Assembly (NCBI GenBank): GCA_012841485.1
Contig: DUUU01000123.1
Span: 1-58,430 of the forward strand
Length of the DNA stretch: 58,430 nucleotides
Source of the DNA: Armatimonadota bacterium
Lineage (GTDB): Bacteria; Armatimonadota; JAAZEB01
Direction of reading: 5' to 3'
In this document: in pieces, positions 17,419-28,364 of the stretch
Layout of the letters: the number at the start of each line of letters is the position of its first letter
How positions within the stretch are numbered: the first letter of the stretch is position 1
Notes under the pieces: generated by a model
The model's input: the letters and a program-made list of their open reading frames with translations, nothing else
Databases searched by the model: none
Told to the model about the DNA's origin: nothing
Position numbers and translations under genes: made by a program

Positions 17419-18453
17419 TCACCCCCCATGGGGCTTGCCGGCCGCCTCGTCTGAAGAAACCGTTCGGTCCAGCAGCCGCCAGACCGTCTCCATCGGCATC
17501 TTGCCGAGGTGGATACGGCTGTCGTTGAGGGTCATGTAAACCCACAGCTCCGACTCGCGGATCAGGGCGCCGCACGTGAAGGAGACGCCGGAGTACCAGT
17601 CTTCCTCGCGCGGGTTTTCGCCGAGCAAGGGCCAGTAGATCGGATCACGCGACTGCGCCAGGAGCTTCGAGGGATCATCGCGATCCAGGAGCGCCAGCCA
17701 CAGGAGGTAGAGCTTCTGGCCATGGTCCTCGCTGATCCACATCCCCGAGTGGTAGACCATCAGCCACCCCTCCGATGTCTCCATCGGCTGGGAACCTGCC
17801 CCGATCCATCTGAGCAGCCCGGCTTCCACCAGGTGTTGCCGGGGCCGCATGATCGGCCGTCCTGGATCCGGCCAATGCCGGAGGGTGCTATCGGTGGTGC
17901 GTGCCAGCCAGATGTCGGGCTGCACCCGGTGGAGCAAGTAGCGGGCACTGTTGTCGGTATCCGGGAAGAGGGTGGAGTTCTTGGTCGCCAATCCCGGGAA
18001 GGGGAAGCCAATCAGCTCGAACTCCTGGAAATCCAAGGTGCGAATGATGGCGATCTGCGGCATCCACCACCCCCCATGGATCTCATCCGGCCACAGCGAG
18101 TTGGCCGTGATGATATAGGAGCCATCGCTCATCGGGGTGATGCGCACATCCTCAACCCCGTGGGGCGACACCTCGCAGCGCGCGCCGGGGCCGAGGACGG
18201 GCTCTCGGAGCACCTCGCGTACCGTGGTCCCATCGCCATCCAGCACCGCCATCCAGATGGAGGAGGGCTCGCTGGCCGCCTGGGCCCGCGACAAGAGGAT
18301 GATGCTCCCCTCGTATTCGGCGACGCCGGCATTGAGGACATACGGTTTCCCGAAGATGGCCGGATGAAGCACCGGCTCCTCGGTCAGTGTGAGGATCCCC
18401 GGTTGCTCGAGAATGGATGGATGCTGGTTGTACGCCTGCATGCGATTATCCAT
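17419..18453 (-). CDS. GH130-type glycoside phosphorylase/hydrolase
   Basis: This 344-residue five-bladed beta-propeller protein fits family GH130, which mostly phosphorolyses beta-mannosides. The features are a short N-terminus without signal peptide, the blade-like pattern KPYVLNAGVAEYEG, the GVEDVRITPMSDGSYIITA segment in which the Asp of EDxR is the expected proton donor, and a late LMVYHSGMW/YSGVSFTCGALI region. Absence of a signal peptide suggests cytoplasmic action on imported oligosaccharides. The exact substrate cannot be read from sequence. It is isolated: recA lies upstream across a 519-bp gap and the pilin array lies downstream. Confidence 0.8.
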   Translation of the reverse strand: MDNRMQAYNQHPSILEQPGILTLTEEPVLHPAIFGKPYVLNAGVAEYEGSIILLSRAQAASEPSSIWMAVLDGDGTTVREVLREPVLGPGARCEVSPHGVEDVRITPMSDGSYIITANSLWPDEIHGGWWMPQIAIIRTLDFQEFELIGFPFPGLATKNSTLFPDTDNSARYLLHRVQPDIWLARTTDSTLRHWPDPGRPIMRPRQHLVEAGLLRWIGAGSQPMETSEGWLMVYHSGMWISEDHGQKLYLLWLALLDRDDPSKLLAQSRDPIYWPLLGENPREEDWYSGVSFTCGALIRESELWVYMTLNDSRIHLGKMPMETVWRLLDRTVSSDEAAGKPHGG

Positions 18454-18972
18454 GGGTTATGCACGCCTCACGAGACCTACCAGCGTCCCGCCTGTTCCCT
18501 TCGCGTCATTGCTCACCCCGCGTCTGCAGCCCGCAAGCATCGTGCCGCATCGCGGCGATTGGGAGGGGTCCACCGGACGCCAGTTCGAGACCGCCGGGAT
18601 GCCTGACCGCCTCAGACAACGAACCGGCCCTATGCCTTCATTCGCCTTCCCATACCTGACTCCTCCCCCGTTCCTCTCCGCAATCCACGTGCCCGAGCCC
18701 GCGTGCCGGGGACATGAAATGGGGCGGTACCAGGGACGAAGGAGACGGACGCGGATGGGGGCGCCTTGCCTGCGCCCGGCTTAGGAAGGGGAGCTCTACG
18801 CGCGGACAGGGCATGGCACCCCGAACAGCGATGCTTGCGAGCGCAGTTTCCCCTCCCCCGACGTGGCAAGGGACGCCGGTGGGGCGCTCCCGCTCATCGT
18901 TGGGGCTCAGGGCCACGCCGGGCATGGGAGAGGCCAAGGCGCCGGCTGGGTGCCGACGCCTCGCGCAATGGG
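18454..18972. other. intergenic region between recA and the GH130 gene
   Basis: These 519 bp hold several open frames but none with a ribosome site or recognisable protein text. I found no tRNA-like T-arm, no repeat and no clear promoter for the GH130 gene. I see nothing definite in it. Confidence 0.4.
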
Positions 18973-20034
18973 TCACGCCTCAAGGGCGGGGTCGCTCTCC
19001 CCCTCATCGGCCGTGGAGTCCGGCAGATCCTCCGCGTTCACCGGCTGCAGGGAAGCTCGGATGCGCGCCTCAATCTCGGCAGCGACATCGGGGTGCTGCT
19101 CGAGATACGTGCGCGCGTTCTCCCGGCCCTGGCCAATGCGCTCGTCGCCATAGCTCCACCAGGTGCCCGATTTGGTGAGCACGCCCATCTTATCGGCCAC
19201 GTCGAGCAAACCTCCGGCGCGGCTGACGCCCTTGCCGAAGATGATATCGAACTCCGCCTCGCGGAAGGGCGGTGCCACCTTGTTCTTCACCACCTTCGCC
19301 CGCACGCGGTTGCCCACCACCTCGGTGCCCTGCTTCAGCGACTCGATGCGGCGCACCTCGATGCGCACGCTCGCCCAGAACTTCAGCGCGCGCCCGCCGG
19401 GGGTTACCTCGGGGTTGCCGAACATCACTCCGATCTTCTCGCGAAGCTGGTTGATGAAGATGCAGGCGGTGTTGGTACGCGAGAGCGTGCCGCTCAGCTT
19501 GCGAAGCGCCTGGCTCATCAGCCGGGCCTGGATGCCAACGAAAGAGTCGCCCATCTCGCCATCCACCTCGGCCTTGGGCACCAGGGCCGCCACGGAGTCG
19601 ACCGCCGCCACGTCGATGGTGCCACTGCGCACCAGCACATCGGTGATCTCTAGTGCCTGCTCGCCATAGTCTGGCTGGCAGATGAGGAGGTTATCGACGT
19701 CCACTCCCAGATTGGCCGCGTAGACCGGATCGAGCGCGTGCTCCGCATCGATGAAGGCGGCGATCCCGCCCTGGCGCTGCGCCTCGGCGATCACCTGAAG
19801 CGCCACCGTCGTCTTTCCGCTCGACTCCGGGCCATACACCTCGATGATGCGACCGCGCGGAAGCCCCCCCACGCCCAGCGCGATATCCAGGGGCAAGCAT
19901 CCGGTCGGAATGGCCTCCACCTGCTGGCGAGGCCGCTCGCCCAGGCGCATCACCGACCCCTTGCCAAACTGCTTCTCGATCTGCAACAGCGCCCGGTTGA
20001 GGGCATCTTCTCGCTGATTGGACTGGACCGCCAT
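18973..20034 (-). CDS. recA: RecA recombinase
   Basis: This 353-residue strand-exchange ATPase acts in homologous recombination and in cleavage of LexA-type repressors. The start at 20034 has AAGGAGG 6 nt upstream and gives the usual length. Family motifs are intact: Walker [18 protein letters not shown], the L1/L2 region ([30 protein letters not shown]) and [20 protein letters not shown]. The C-terminus is acidic, as usual. There is no intein. It is expressed from a consensus promoter at 20246-20275 with a leader of about 200 nt. I saw no LexA/SOS box of the common GAAC-N4-GTTC type. Confidence 0.98.
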   Translation of the reverse strand: MAVQSNQREDALNRALLQIEKQFGKGSVMRLGERPRQQVEAIPTGCLPLDIALGVGGLPRGRIIEVYGPESSGKTTVALQVIAEAQRQGGIAAFIDAEHALDPVYAANLGVDVDNLLICQPDYGEQALEITDVLVRSGTIDVAAVDSVAALVPKAEVDGEMGDSFVGIQARLMSQALRKLSGTLSRTNTACIFINQLREKIGVMFGNPEVTPGGRALKFWASVRIEVRRIESLKQGTEVVGNRVRAKVVKNKVAPPFREAEFDIIFGKGVSRAGGLLDVADKMGVLTKSGTWWSYGDERIGQGRENARTYLEQHPDVAAEIEARIRASLQPVNAEDLPDSTADEGESDPALEA

Positions 20035-20638
20035 TCTCTTGCCTCCTTGGTGAACGCACGCCACGGAAACAGGGCCTGCTTCACAACCGAAGACGCCACT
20101 GCCCGCCGTCGTGGCTATTGTAGATCCTGCAAAATCGGTGAGTGTGGAACCGGGCTGCCCCCATGCCGCAAACCCGGGCAGAACAGGCTCGCCTCCCCGC
20201 TTACCGGGCCACGGCATCGCCGACACGTGGCCGCTTCCACCAAAGATTATAACATGGGGCACACTCTGAAGTCAAACAACAGTTCTCCTGCCGAACGCCG
20301 GGCAGGAAGGCGCAGGCGGCGTGCTTTCCTAGAGATCCCCTTCTCGCTTGCGCGTTTGATCTGGAGATTCAGGGCGGGCGTCCGATAATTCTATGGGGGA
20401 GAGCCAGCGGATGACAGTAGAACGCCCGCTCTGCCATCCCTGCAGTCCGCCGGCAACGGATCGACCTCCCCCGTGCATTATCGCACGGCTGCGGCAAGCC
20501 GCGGCTCGTGACATCAGGTTCCCGATCCGCAGGGAGTCGGCATCATCTACTCCGGCTCCCTGCCTCCTCTCTGAAGCTCCTCGCTCGCGGTCGATGGAAA
20601 GCTCAGGGCCTGCCGGGCATGGGCCTCTCTCCTCGCGA
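20035..20638. other. recA leader and upstream intergenic region
   Basis: The part up to 20275 holds the recA leader and its promoter. The remaining 363 bp, to the end of the transporter gene at 20639, contain only short open frames without ribosome sites. I see no further element. Confidence 0.5.
20246..20275 (-). promoter_or_regulatory. recA promoter
   Basis: On the minus strand TTGACT (20275-20270) and a perfect TATAAT (20251-20246) are separated by 18 nt. The transcript would begin near 20239, about 205 nt before the recA ATG. Confidence 0.7.
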
Positions 20639-21886
20639 TCACCGCTTCCCTTCCGGCTGGCGCGTCAGCCGACCGGCCACGGGGATCCAGATCAGGGAAG
20701 CCAGCGCGGCGACGGCGGGAAAGACCGCGCCGGGGATCGTCCCGAACACCGCGTTCGCCCCGGTCAGCAACATCCCGAGCGCCCCCTTCGAGAAGCGGTA
20801 GACAAAGGCATCGATCACCTCCTTGGCGCGATAGCGCACGTCGAAGGTGAGGGGGATGTAGAGAATCTCCTTGCCGGCACGGAAGAGCGAGTAATCGAGC
20901 CCCTTGAAGAGCAGGTAGGCGGCCGCTCCCGTATGCAGCGAGGGAGCTGCCAGGAGAAGCAGGCAGGTGAAGAGATGGACCAGCGGGATGCCCAGGTGGA
21001 TCACGGGGAGTGGCAACCGGCGAAGCGCCACGGGCGCGACCGCGAACTGCAGGAGCGCGGCGACGGCATTCAGAGTTCCGTAGAACCCACCCAGATAGGC
21101 CGTGCGCTCATCCTTGACGGGGAAGCTCGCTTCCACCAGGCCGGAGAAGCGGAGATCCAGCGCAGTGGAGACGACCTGGGTCAGGGCGATCAGCGAGGCC
21201 AAGAGGAGCAGGTAGCGAGAGCGCGCGAAGAGACGGAGCGCCAGGTGCCCCTGCCGGCCACCCGCCTCTTCAGGTGATGGCTGTGGCTCGCCGGCGAAGT
21301 GATACGCAACCGCCGAGAGGAGCGCCGCGGGGATGAGGGAGCCGGCCGCGAAGAGGAGGAACATCTCGGAGCCCACCCGTGTCGCGAAGACATGCACGAG
21401 CGAGCCCCCAAGGATCCCGCCGAGGGAGCCCAGGCCGGTGATCGGCCCGTTGAGCCGCTTCGCCTGCCCCGCAGTGAGCGCGCTGTTGATCAGCGACCAG
21501 TACTGCTCGATGATCAGGACGATGTAGGCCTCGCGAAACACGTAGAGGATCCCCGCGGCCGGGTGCCAGCCGACGCGCAGGGCGGCCCAGCACGCGGTGA
21601 TGAGCGCGGCCGAGAAACCCGAGGTGAGGAACAACGCCCGCGCCGGCCCAAACCACGAAAGCAGAATGCCATAGCCGTAGAGCGTGATCACCACTCCCAG
21701 GGGCATGAGACCCATCACCACCGGGAGGCGGTCGGCGCCATAGGCATCGATGTAGAATGAGGTGGAGACGCTGCGGATGAACTCATAGCCGCAGAGGAGG
21801 AACCCGCACGCGACGCCGATAGCGAGCACTGCCGCGACCGGCCGGCGCTTCCTCGTCCCGCTGCCACTCAAGCCCTCTTGCTCCAC
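20639..21886 (-). CDS. MFS-type carrier related to Npt/Tlc nucleotide exchangers
   Basis: This 415-residue integral membrane protein has about 12 hydrophobic helices. The late segment LFRAGKEILYIPLTFDVRYR, followed by AKEVIDAFVYRFSKG, matches the signature of the Npt1/Npt2 (ATP:ADP antiporter-like) branch, as does the early FREAYIVLIIEQYWSLINS. In free-living bacteria such proteins need not be energy parasites; their substrate is unknown here. The start is a GTG at 21886 with GGGGAG 6 nt upstream. It is divergent from the Clp1-type kinase gene. Confidence 0.75.
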   Translation of the reverse strand: MEQEGLSGSGTRKRRPVAAVLAIGVACGFLLCGYEFIRSVSTSFYIDAYGADRLPVVMGLMPLGVVITLYGYGILLSWFGPARALFLTSGFSAALITACWAALRVGWHPAAGILYVFREAYIVLIIEQYWSLINSALTAGQAKRLNGPITGLGSLGGILGGSLVHVFATRVGSEMFLLFAAGSLIPAALLSAVAYHFAGEPQPSPEEAGGRQGHLALRLFARSRYLLLLASLIALTQVVSTALDLRFSGLVEASFPVKDERTAYLGGFYGTLNAVAALLQFAVAPVALRRLPLPVIHLGIPLVHLFTCLLLLAAPSLHTGAAAYLLFKGLDYSLFRAGKEILYIPLTFDVRYRAKEVIDAFVYRFSKGALGMLLTGANAVFGTIPGAVFPAVAALASLIWIPVAGRLTRQPEGKR

Positions 21887-22006
21887 CGCATCTCCCCTCC
21901 GCCGGCATCCTACCGCCGGTCACAGAGATCCCTATTGGCGGCCCCCACCGCGTTTCCTCTCCCACCCACCGCACAGACCCGGTCAGCAGGAGCCGCTGCC
22001 TCGCGC

Positions 22007-22936
22007 ATGGAACCCCCCGTCATCATGGATGACGACGCGCGTGCGTCCCAGGCGATCTGGCCGGAAGAGACCAGCCGCGTGCTGGATCGTGTGGCGGAGC
22101 GCGGGGGCACGGTTCTTCTTCTGGGCGCCACGGATACGGGCAAGTCGGTGCTGGCACGCGAGCTCCTCAACCGGGGGGTGCGCGCCGGGAAATCGGTAGC
22201 CCTCGTCGATGCCGACATCGGACAGTCGGATATCGGCCCGCCGGCGACCATCGGCCTGGGCATACCCGATGCCCCGGTCACCGACCTGGCGCAGGTTCCC
22301 CCAAGGCGCCTCTATTTCGTGGGCGACACCACGCCTGCCCGCCATCTTCTGCCGGTTGTCGTCGGGACATCGCTTCTGGTAGCCGTGGCGCGCTCGCGTG
22401 GCTGCCGCCTCATCGTGGTAGATACGACCGGGATGGTCTCCGGACGGCTCGCGGCCACGCTCAAGTTCCACAAGATCCAGGCGGTGCGGCCCCGGTGCAT
22501 CCTCGCCGTTCAGGCGCGCCGGGAGCTAGAGCCTCTTCTTCAACCCTTCGCGCACCCGGGCGGCCCGGTATTGGTGCGTCTCCCCGTGGCACCAGGCGTG
22601 CGCGTCAAATCGCCCCAGGCGCGCGCCGAGAACCGGAAGCACGCCTTTGCCGCATACTTTGCCGGCGCCCGAGAGCAGCGCCTTCCCTATCCACGCGTCC
22701 GCCTCTGGCCCCCAACCCACCCTGACCGCATCGAGAGCGCTCCCCGGCGCATCTGCGGTCTCCTCGACGCTCACGGCGACACCCTGGCAGCCGGCATTCT
22801 CCTGTGCGCCAGTGGCTCCGCGCTCACGGTGCTCACGCCTCTGGCGGATCTCGCCCAGGTGGCCACGGTGCAGATCGGCGATCTCCAGGTGACCCCGCAA
22901 GGCGAGGAGCTCGGCCGGCCCGCTCGGCGGAGATGA
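22007..22936 (+). CDS. Clp1/Grc3-family polynucleotide 5'-kinase
   Basis: This 309-residue P-loop protein has Walker A GATDTGKS at residues 40-47, then [20 protein letters not shown], which is the D-x-D-x-GQS 'clasp' typical of Clp1/Grc3 kinases, and a Walker B-like [14 protein letters not shown]-terminal domain of ~100 residues follows. Family members phosphorylate 5'-OH ends of RNA or DNA. The natural substrate in bacteria is not established. I chose ATG 22007; ATG 22025 is also in frame, and neither has a strong ribosome site. No tRNA ligase or RNA-repair partner is adjacent. Confidence 0.8.
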   Translation: MEPPVIMDDDARASQAIWPEETSRVLDRVAERGGTVLLLGATDTGKSVLARELLNRGVRAGKSVALVDADIGQSDIGPPATIGLGIPDAPVTDLAQVPPRRLYFVGDTTPARHLLPVVVGTSLLVAVARSRGCRLIVVDTTGMVSGRLAATLKFHKIQAVRPRCILAVQARRELEPLLQPFAHPGGPVLVRLPVAPGVRVKSPQARAENRKHAFAAYFAGAREQRLPYPRVRLWPPTHPDRIESAPRRICGLLDAHGDTLAAGILLCASGSALTVLTPLADLAQVATVQIGDLQVTPQGEELGRPARRR

Positions 22937-23116
22937 GGGCGTTGCGTGCCCCTCGCCAGGCACCATCGCGGGAAGGGGGCACTCCGGGCAACCGCGCGGC
23001 TGCTGGCAGATAGCGCGAAATCCCATGCTTCTCGGTGGGGCAACCGCCTGCCTCTTCCCTCGCGCATGGGGAGGGCCGGGGTGCGGATCTCCCGCGACGC
23101 CTGGGTGCAGGGGGTC

Positions 23117-23145
23117 TTGACAAAGAGCCGACCCCTCGGTAAAAT
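23117..23145 (+). promoter_or_regulatory. groESL promoter
   Basis: TTGACA (23117-23122) and TAAAAT (23140-23145) are separated by exactly 17 nt, close to the perfect sigma-70 consensus. The transcript start falls at or next to the left edge of the CIRCE operator. Confidence 0.85.
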
Positions 23146-23155
23146 AGTGCCGGCA

Positions 23156-23182
23156 TTAGCACTCGCATGGGGCGAGTGCTAA
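23156..23182 (+). promoter_or_regulatory. CIRCE operator (HrcA binding site)
   Basis: TTAGCACTC (23156-23164), nine bases, GAGTGCTAA (23174-23182): a perfect match to the CIRCE consensus. It overlaps the predicted transcript start of groES-groEL, so HrcA repression with heat release is expected. hrcA itself is not in the window. Confidence 0.97.
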
Positions 23183-23210
23183 AGAATAACCATTTCGGAG
23201 GTGTTGGCTG

Positions 23211-23495
23211 ATGCTCAAACCGCTCGGAGACCACATCATTGTAAAGGCATCCACGGCCGAAGAAGTGACCAAGGGTGGGATTGTGCTTCCGGACACTGCG
23301 AAAGAGAAGCCGCAGCAGGCGGAAGTGATTGCCGTTGGCCCTGGCAAACTCACCGAGTCCGGCAAGCGCATCGAGATGGAGATCAAGGCGGGTGACAAGG
23401 TCGTCTTCTCCAAGTATGGCGGCACCGAGATCAGCGTTGACGGTGAGGATTACCTGATCCTCAGCGAGCGCGACGTGCTGGCTGTCGTCGAGTAG
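23211..23495 (+). CDS. groES: co-chaperonin GroES
   Basis: This is the 94-residue lid of the GroEL chamber. It has the family N-terminus ([13 protein letters not shown]), the mobile-loop region [16 protein letters not shown] and the conserved [22 protein letters not shown] lies 8 nt before the start. It is the first gene of the CIRCE-controlled operon, with groEL 136 bp downstream. Confidence 0.98.
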   Translation: MLKPLGDHIIVKASTAEEVTKGGIVLPDTAKEKPQQAEVIAVGPGKLTESGKRIEMEIKAGDKVVFSKYGGTEISVDGEDYLILSERDVLAVVE

Positions 23496-23613
23496 GCGCC
23501 ACGCTCCGGGTCCCGCGCTCAGGCTCCGGGCTCCCCTGGCCCCGAAAAGGGCCGAGTCCCGGCCCCTGAGTTCGCTTCTCGTTGCGCCGGCTTCTGGGTC
23601 CGGCGAGTGTTGA

Positions 23614-25278
<1,665 letters not shown>

Positions 25279-25340
25279 GGTTCAGATTTCGGGCCGAGAG
25301 TGGCCTGAGATTCCTCGGAAACCGACTCAACCCCGTCGTG

Positions 25341-25370
25341 AAGGGCACCGGCCACCTAGCCGGTGCCCTT
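25341..25370 (+). terminator. hairpin after groEL
   Basis: AAGGGCACCGG (25341-25351) and CCGGTGCCCTT (25360-25370) form an 11-bp perfect stem with an 8-nt loop, 62 bp after the groEL stop. No T run follows, so termination may need Rho or the stem alone. Confidence 0.65.
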
Positions 25371-25483
25371 CGCGCTCTGCAGGGCCTGCTCTCGATGCAG
25401 GGCTACCGGCATGCGGCCCCGATGGCGCAAGAGGAGGCACCGATCCCCCGCGCGAACAGTGGTGAGGGGAGAAGTGGTGCAGA

Positions 25484-26827
25484 ATGGGATTCAGGGCAGC
25501 GTCTCTTCATCTTCTCGTCGCGCTGTGGCTATTCGCCGGGGGTACAGCGATGGCCGGCCCGCTCACGCCGGGCGTCCACGTCGAGGGAATTGGCCCCTAC
25601 AGCCCCCAGATTCGCCCCGCGCCGACCGGCATCACCGCATTCATCGGGCGGGCCACGCGAGGCCCGACGAACGAGCCGGCGCTCGTCCAAAGTTTCCAGG
25701 AGTTCGAGGCGAAGTTCGGAGGCCTCCGGGCGGAATGCCCGATGACCTACGCCCTGCACGGCTTCTTCGAGAATGGCGGGCGCCAGGCGCTCGTCATCCG
25801 CCTCCACCGTGCAGGGCAGCCTCGCCGCGGGTCAGACAGCAGCATCAAGCGCCCGGAGAAGGCATCCACTCCCGGACTGCCGCTCGACGCGCGCACCCTC
25901 ATCGGCAGCCGCGAGGAGCGGACCGGCCTCTACGCCCTGGAGAAGGCGGACCTCTTCAACCTTCTCTGCATCCCGCCGGATGTGCCGGAGGGTGATACCC
26001 ATCCCGCCGTCTACCAGGAGGCGCTGCGCTACTGCGTCGAGCGGCGGGCCATGCTGATCATCGATCCGCCCGCGGCCTGGAGCGCCGGGATGGATGCAGC
26101 CGGCGCCGCATCAGCCGCGACACGCGGCATCGCGGCCCTCGGCCTGACCGGTCCCGAGACGCGCAACGCGGTGTTCTACTTCCCCCGCCTCGTGATCTCC
26201 GACCCGCTGGCGCCGGGGCGCGCGCTCACCCTCGCTCCTTCCGGCCACGTCGCCGGCGTGATCGCCCGCACCGATGCAGCGCGGGGAGTCTGGAAATCGC
26301 CTGCTGGCTCCGAGGCCACTCTGCGCGGGGTGCTGCGCGCAGAAGTTGCGTTCACCACTCGGGAGATAGAACTCCTGAACGCCGCGGGGATCAACGCGCT
26401 GCGGGCGACCCCTGAAGGCGGCCCCATGATCTGGGGCATCCGCACGCTGCGTTCTGGAGAAGAAGCCGGCGACGAGTACTGCTACCTGCCGGTACGGCGA
26501 ACCGCGCTCCACGTTGAGGAGAGCATCCGTCGAGGCCTGCAGTGGTGCGTCTACGAGGAGAACGCCGAGCCGCTCTGGGCCCGGGCGCGCACCGCCGTCG
26601 AGGGGTATCTGAACGACCTGTGGCGCGCGGGGGCCTTCCAGGGAAGCCGGCCGGGGCACGCCTATTATGTCCAGTGCGGGCGCGATACCACAACTCCGGC
26701 GGATGTGGAACGAGGGGTGTGCATCGTGCGCGCCGGCTTCGCGCCGCTCAGACCGGCGGAGTTCATCTCTCTGCGCGTTGAGGTGATGTGCGGCCAGGTT
26801 CGACGCGAGCCCCCGCCGCTCCGATGA
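25484..26827 (+). CDS. contractile tail sheath-like protein, possible signal peptide
   Basis: This protein has up to 447 residues and the full architecture of phage-tail/contractile-injection sheath proteins: N-terminal LTPGVHVEG, the GITAFIGRATRGPTNEP motif, FENGGRQALVIRL, and the C-terminal domain motifs INALRATPEGGPMIWGIRTL, VEESIRRGLQWCVYEEN, and APLRPAEFISLRVE. From ATG 25484 it would have a text-book export signal (LHLLVALWLFAGGTAMA then G). ATG 25550 would give MAGPLTPGVHVEG, the usual sheath N-terminus, with GGGGG upstream. I cannot decide between the two. No tube, baseplate, spike or ATPase gene is nearby, so the function outside a complete injection machine is unknown. Confidence 0.85.
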   Translation: MGFRAASLHLLVALWLFAGGTAMAGPLTPGVHVEGIGPYSPQIRPAPTGITAFIGRATRGPTNEPALVQSFQEFEAKFGGLRAECPMTYALHGFFENGGRQALVIRLHRAGQPRRGSDSSIKRPEKASTPGLPLDARTLIGSREERTGLYALEKADLFNLLCIPPDVPEGDTHPAVYQEALRYCVERRAMLIIDPPAAWSAGMDAAGAASAATRGIAALGLTGPETRNAVFYFPRLVISDPLAPGRALTLAPSGHVAGVIARTDAARGVWKSPAGSEATLRGVLRAEVAFTTREIELLNAAGINALRATPEGGPMIWGIRTLRSGEEAGDEYCYLPVRRTALHVEESIRRGLQWCVYEENAEPLWARARTAVEGYLNDLWRAGAFQGSRPGHAYYVQCGRDTTTPADVERGVCIVRAGFAPLRPAEFISLRVEVMCGQVRREPPPLR

Positions 26828-26940
26828 GCCCGGGCAGTCACGGCGTCCGATAGGCGCGCGCCTGGCGAGTACACGCGGTGGCTCATCGCCCCTCAGGATG
26901 GTGGGAAGCTGCACCGACCGCCAGGAATACGGAACGGGGA

Positions 26941-26970
26941 TTGACACCGCCGTGTCTTCTATGGTAGCGT
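26941..26970 (+). promoter_or_regulatory. possible promoter of the permease cluster
   Basis: A perfect TTGACA (26941-26946) is followed by a weak -10 (TAGCGT at 26965-26970, 18-nt spacer). It sits about 100 bp before the permease start. The -10 match is poor, so this is tentative. Confidence 0.35.
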
Positions 26971-27069
26971 ACTCTCAGGCAGCGGTGAGCAAGCAGGCCA
27001 GGGTTCCTCCTGCTCTCCAGCGGCTAGATGCCGCCTTGCCTGCGCGGACCTCACGGAACGGATAGCTTG

Positions 27070-28353
27070 ATGGACCCTCAGACGAGCCTGGCACAGGGGA
27101 TGCTGGCAGACGCCGTAGACATCTTCGAGTGCTGCATCTTGACGTGGGATTTCCTTCCCGTCGTCCTCCCCGCCTACCTGCTGGCCGGCGCTATCGCGGC
27201 GTTCGTGCCCGTGACCAAGGTCCTGCGCTACCTTGGCTATCAGGCGAAGCGGTGGGTCGCCTACGGCACGGCGGTCTGCTCGGGGATCGTGATCTCGATG
27301 TGCTCGTGCAACATCGTGCCCCTGGCGCTCAGCATCCTCCGCAACGGATCGGGCATCGGCCCGGCGTTCGCGCTCCTCTTCGCCGGCCCCGCGCTCAACC
27401 TGGTCACGCTCGTCTGGACTTACCAGGTCTTCGGGGGGACCTTCGGGACGTGGCGCCTCTTTGGCACCGCTTTCGTGGCTCTGGTCATCGGCGGGGTGAT
27501 GTCGCTTCTTTTCCAGCGCGAGGAACGCAAGCGTCAGGCGGAGTTTGCCGAGAGCGGGGGCCCCGCGGCACTCGAGCTGGAGCTGCCGGAGCTGGAGAAA
27601 CAGCATCCCCAGCGAAGCTGGGCGCTGATGGCGGGCTTGATGGTCATCCTCATCCTCGGGGCCAAGGGCCTTCCGTGGGCGTTGCGGATCCCGGTGCTCC
27701 TCGCCTGCACGGGCACGCTCGTCTGGATGCTAAACGCCTGGTTCGAGCCCGGCGAAGTGAAGCTGTGGCTGCGGGAGACGTGGGGCTTCTTCAAGATGAC
27801 GATGCCCGTTCTGATCCCGGCCATCCTCCTGATCGCCATCGCGGCGCGCCATGTGCCCCTGGAGTGGTTCACGCAGCGCGCCGATGGCACCACGCCCTTC
27901 TTCTACCTGGGCGATAACTCCCTGCGATCCACCGCGCTCGCTTCGGTCTTCGGTTCGGTGATGTACTTCCCGATCCTGACGGAAGTGCCGTTTGTTAAGG
28001 CCTTTCTGAAGCAGGGGATGGGGGTGGCGCCCTCGCTGGCGATCTTGATGGGTGGTCCGGGCGTGAGCATCCCCGGCACCCTCCTCCTGGCGCGCGTCCT
28101 CGGCTGGAAGAAGATGCTCATCTATGTGGCGCTGGAGATCTCCGGCACCCTGGGAGTGGCTTACGCCTTCGGTCGGATTCACGGCGACTATCAGTGCCCG
28201 TGCCTCACTGGCACCGAGCAGCACGCCAACCTGGAGTGGGTGACAGCCGCCTCCGGCATGTTTGCGGTGATTCTCGTCGCCTCCGTCTTCATCGTGAGGC
28301 GGCGCAGCAGAAACTCGACCATGGGACGAGCAGAGGTCCCCGAGAAGAGATAG
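27070..28353 (+). CDS. ArsP/DUF318-type permease
   Basis: This 427-residue membrane protein has about ten hydrophobic helices in two related halves, as in the ArsP (organoarsenical efflux) and SO_0444 (metal efflux) branch of the DUF318 permeases. The first half holds C70 and the CSC motif (C78, C80) in ISMCSCNIVPLALSI; the second half has the matching GSVMYFPILTEVPFVKAF and GGPGVSIPGTLLL. A central charged loop is rich in Glu, Arg and Lys, and CPC occurs near the C-terminus. I chose ATG 27070 over 27028 because the extra 14 residues do not look like family sequence. Two binding-protein genes follow at 11 and 23 bp spacing, so this is one operon. Confidence 0.85.
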   Translation: MDPQTSLAQGMLADAVDIFECCILTWDFLPVVLPAYLLAGAIAAFVPVTKVLRYLGYQAKRWVAYGTAVCSGIVISMCSCNIVPLALSILRNGSGIGPAFALLFAGPALNLVTLVWTYQVFGGTFGTWRLFGTAFVALVIGGVMSLLFQREERKRQAEFAESGGPAALELELPELEKQHPQRSWALMAGLMVILILGAKGLPWALRIPVLLACTGTLVWMLNAWFEPGEVKLWLRETWGFFKMTMPVLIPAILLIAIAARHVPLEWFTQRADGTTPFFYLGDNSLRSTALASVFGSVMYFPILTEVPFVKAFLKQGMGVAPSLAILMGGPGVSIPGTLLLARVLGWKKMLIYVALEISGTLGVAYAFGRIHGDYQCPCLTGTEQHANLEWVTAASGMFAVILVASVFIVRRRSRNSTMGRAEVPEKR

Positions 28354-28364
28354 GAGCGGAAGAG

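Noticed and set aside
18454..18972. Possible tRNA because of a GTTCGAGAC segment near 18586
   Set aside because: The flanking bases do not form a T-stem, and no D-arm, anticodon arm or acceptor pairing is visible.
20351..20395. Plus-strand promoter TTGATC...GATAAT
   Set aside because: The spacer is 22 nt and no plus-strand gene follows.
25484..26827. Prophage or complete injection-system island around the sheath gene
   Set aside because: No tube, baseplate, spike, integrase, terminase or att-like repeats on either side; the neighbours are groEL and a permease.
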